A program made the position numbers and the translations under genes. The notes beneath the pieces are model-generated. The model made no database searches and was not told the origin of the DNA. It was given only the letters and a program-made list of their open reading frames with translations. A stretch of 6,530 bases of DNA, from NCBI GenBank assembly GCA_003219115.1, contig QHPN01000189.1, forward strand, positions 468 to 6,997, read 5' to 3'. The DNA is from Verrucomicrobiota bacterium. GTDB taxonomy: Bacteria; Verrucomicrobiota; Verrucomicrobiia; Chthoniobacterales; UBA10450. Numbering within the stretch: position 1 is the first letter of the stretch; every line of letters begins with the position of its first letter. Shown here one piece after another: positions 5,342 to 6,530 of the stretch.

Positions 5342-5355
5342 ATCATTCGTCATTC
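5342..5355. repeat. Two inverted heptads (NTCATTC) flanking coaD
   Basis: ATCATTC and GTCATTC are reverse-complement versions of the RAATGAC heptads at 5077-5097. They mark the right limit of the repeat block and account for the spurious MSIDHSSF start of the extended coaD frame. Confidence 0.6.
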
Positions 5356-5415
5356 CGGGAAGCCGCTGTTCCCGTCTTTTACATTTTGGGATTTCTGTAC
5401 GAGGCTTTCCCGGTC

Positions 5416-5919
5416 ATGCGGCGCGCGATTTATCCCGGCAGCTTCGATCCGGTGACGAATGGTCATCTCGATGTCATCGAGCGGGCCTGCACTCTCTTTG
5501 ACGAAGTCATTGTCGCGGTCGCAATTAACGACCAAAAACAGCCACTCTTCGCCCCGGATGAGCGGCTGGCCATGCTGCGCAACGCGATCACGAACGATAA
5601 CGTCCGAGTCGCGCCGATGGAAGGATTGCTGGTGGAATTTGCCGCCTCGGAGAATGCGCATGCCGTCGTGCGCGGATTGCGTGCCATTTCAGATTTCGAG
5701 TTTGAATTTCAGATGGCGCTGATGAACCGGAAATTGGATCCGGAGATCGAGACCATCTTCCTCATGCCGAAGGAGGAGTACACCTACCTCAGCTCACGTA
5801 TCGTGAAAGAGATCGCGAAGCTCGGAGGAGATGTCTCCGCCTTTGTCCCGCTACCGGTGGCCAAAGCTCTGGCGAAAAAATTCAGGATAGAATTGGGAGA
5901 GGTAGCGCCCATAACATGA
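5416..5919 (+). CDS. coaD: Phosphopantetheine adenylyltransferase
   Basis: CoaD transfers AMP from ATP to 4'-phosphopantetheine to give dephospho-CoA, the penultimate step of coenzyme A synthesis. From the ATG at 5416 the protein is 167 residues, close to the usual ~160. It shows the nucleotidyltransferase signature YPGSFDPVTNGHLDVI (6-21, with TNGH at 14-17), VVRGLRAISDFEFEFQMALMNR (84-105, with RGLR at 86-89) and YTYLSSRIVKE (122-132), the set expected of a functional CoaD. A GTG at 5332 in the same frame would add 28 residues, but these derive partly from repeat sequence and precede the normal MRRAIYPGSF start, so I reject it. GAGG at 5401-5404 lies 11 bases upstream. The stop is 13 bases before yceD, which suggests a shared transcript. 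Confidence 0.96.
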   Translation: MRRAIYPGSFDPVTNGHLDVIERACTLFDEVIVAVAINDQKQPLFAPDERLAMLRNAITNDNVRVAPMEGLLVEFAASENAHAVVRGLRAISDFEFEFQMALMNRKLDPEIETIFLMPKEEYTYLSSRIVKEIAKLGGDVSAFVPLPVAKALAKKFRIELGEVAPIT

Positions 5920-5924
5920 AGTTC

Positions 5925-5930
5925 GGAGGA
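5925..5930 (+). promoter_or_regulatory. Ribosome binding site of yceD (GGAGGA), unusually close
   Basis: This is a full-strength GGAGGA, but only two bases (GC) separate it from the yceD ATG at 5933; five to nine would be usual. The next in-frame ATG, at codon 37, would remove the conserved MKIHLNQIP start, so 5933 stays the best start. Most other genes in the window have no clear Shine-Dalgarno sequence. Confidence 0.6.
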
Positions 5931-5932
5931 GC

Positions 5933-6379
5933 ATGAAAATCCACCTGAACCAGATTCCGGTGGAAGGTTTGCATCTCACCGGCGAGGAGGATTGCGCCTT
6001 GGGTGACCTGGGGTCGCAGGAAGTTCGCTGCGTCGGGCCGATGCGCTACAGCCTCGACCTCGGAATTTCTGATGGCTCGCTCTGGGCGAATGGAACAATC
6101 GCGCAAACGGTCGAGCTCGCCTGCGTTGCTTGCCTCGAGAAGTTCGAGCACGAAATCAAGGTCCCAGCGTTTGCCCTCCACACCGAACTGCACGGGCCGG
6201 AGACGGTCGATATCACGCCGTTCATGCGGGAGGATATCCTATTGAATCTGCCGCCGTATCCGCATTGCGATCGCGACGGCGGACGCGTCTGCAAGGGGGC
6301 GAAAGTGGAGACCCATGCCGAGGATCAGAAGGGGAAAGCGGACTGGAGCGCACTGGATAAGCTGAAGCTGAACCGTTGA
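5933..6379 (+). CDS. yceD: YceD/DUF177 family protein, rRNA-associated
   Basis: The 148 residues begin MKIHLNQIPVEGLHLTGEE, typical of the DUF177/YceD family. Two conserved cysteine clusters are visible: LACVACLEKF (62-71, C64 and C67) and LPPYPHCDRDGGRVC (106-120, C112 and C120), which together could bind a metal. The acidic segment ITPFMREDILLNLP (94-107) is also family-like, as is the WSALDKLKL end (138-146). In E. coli and plants, YceD homologues are linked to 23S rRNA accumulation or processing, and the gene is usually placed directly before rpmF, as here. It is somewhat shorter than the ~173-residue E. coli protein. It follows coaD by 13 bases with its own GGAGGA. The TGA stop lies inside the base of the hairpin that follows. 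Confidence 0.92.
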   Translation: MKIHLNQIPVEGLHLTGEEDCALGDLGSQEVRCVGPMRYSLDLGISDGSLWANGTIAQTVELACVACLEKFEHEIKVPAFALHTELHGPETVDITPFMREDILLNLPPYPHCDRDGGRVCKGAKVETHAEDQKGKADWSALDKLKLNR

Positions 6380-6439
6380 AGCGTTTAAGCGTAAGCAATT
6401 CATCCGCTTAAACGTTTCAGCTCTTTAACGCTTCAACGG
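6373..6439 (+). repeat. Three related segments forming two mutually exclusive stems, yceD-rpmF
   Basis: Segment A can pair in two ways. TGAAGCGTTTAAGCG (6377-6391) matches CGCTTAAACGTTTCA (B, 6405-6419) at 14 of 15 positions with a 13-nt loop. CCGTTGAAGCGTTTAAG (6373-6389) matches CTTTAACGCTTCAACGG (C, 6423-6439) at 16 of 17. B and C share A, so only one stem can form at a time. The A-C stem contains the yceD stop codon. A T-rich patch (ATTTGTTTTT, 6451-6460) lies 11 bases after C, too far for a standard intrinsic terminator. It may be an attenuator-like switch ahead of rpmF, a transcript-stabilising structure or simply a dispersed repeat. Confidence 0.7.
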
Positions 6440-6489
6440 CCGGCGCGCCCATTTGTTTTTCTGCCAAAACATGCTTTGATAGGCGGCCC

Positions 6490-6530
6490 ATGGGCGTTCC
6501 CAAACGTAAAACCTCAAAGATGCGGCTGCG
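6490..6530 (+). CDS. rpmF: Ribosomal protein L32 (bL32), N-terminus only
   Basis: The ATG at 6490 opens MGVPKRKTSKMRLR, the characteristic start of bacterial L32, a small basic protein of the 50S subunit (usually ~60 residues). Only 13 full codons lie within the window; the rest continues past the right edge. An AGG at 6481-6483 with 6-base spacing is the only Shine-Dalgarno candidate. Its position after yceD is the common arrangement, which strongly supports the call despite the short sequence. Whether this is the four-cysteine or cysteine-free form cannot be seen. Confidence 0.92.
   Translation, partial: MGVPKRKTSKMRL

Larger units (their letters stand above)
5023..5415. other. Divergent usp-coaD spacer filled with nested repeats
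   Basis: There is no supported gene here. Reading frames crossing this spacer, including a GTG-started extension of coaD from 5332, translate repeat sequence. The spacer holds heptad repeats on both flanks, a long hairpin and a 106-bp inverted-repeat unit, listed separately. Both divergent promoters should lie here; the only free stretches are about 5023-5070 and 5356-5415. I found no convincing -35/-10 pair in either. GAGG at 5401-5404, 11 bases before the coaD ATG, is a weak candidate ribosome binding site. Confidence 0.6.

Noticed and set aside
6453..6480. TTGTTT, 16 bp, TTTGAT as an rpmF promoter
   Set aside because: The -10 matches only four of six positions and lies nine bases before the ATG. 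It is too weak to annotate, though it is the best candidate there.
1..6530. Defence system, CRISPR array, prophage, biosynthetic cluster or other novel system
   Set aside because: All supported genes are housekeeping or of known conserved families. No regularly spaced repeats with spacers, and no toxin, nuclease, integrase or phage genes are visible.

Overview
The window is about 60% GC and holds housekeeping genes of a Gram-negative bacterium that makes Kdo-containing lipopolysaccharide (LPS). The gene set, the protein sequences (for example an L32 starting MGVPKRKTSKMRLR and a YceD starting MKIHLNQIP.EGLHL) and spacers full of short palindromes suggest a soil-type Verrucomicrobiota genome, perhaps Chthoniobacterales-like. 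That placement is inference from recognition, not from a search.

Layout. Positions 1-387 are a repeat-rich spacer with no convincing gene. On the minus strand, read right to left, lies an envelope cluster: kdsA (Kdo-8-phosphate synthase), an LptC-like protein, an LptA/OstA-like protein and lptB (the LPS-export ATPase). Its members overlap by 17, 4 and, once a frame break is repaired, 4 bp, so it reads as one translationally coupled operon that makes Kdo and exports LPS. The LptA-like gene carries an apparent frameshift near 1319. Its missing C-terminus lies in the -1 frame and ends exactly in an ATGA overlap with lptB. Upstream on the same strand are a TIGR02206/YwaF-type membrane protein and a tandem universal-stress protein, each separated from its neighbour by palindromic repeats.

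A spacer of about 390 bp packed with nested inverted repeats separates the usp gene from a plus-strand group: coaD (coenzyme A biosynthesis), yceD (DUF177) and the start of rpmF (ribosomal protein L32), cut by the window edge. yceD-rpmF is a widely conserved pair. The yceD-rpmF spacer contains three related segments that can form two mutually exclusive stems.

I found no mobile-element gene, defence system, tRNA, rRNA or CRISPR. The points of most interest are the lptA frame break, the yceD-rpmF alternative stems, and the variety of REP/MITE-like intergenic palindromes, some of which create false N-terminal extensions on neighbouring reading frames.
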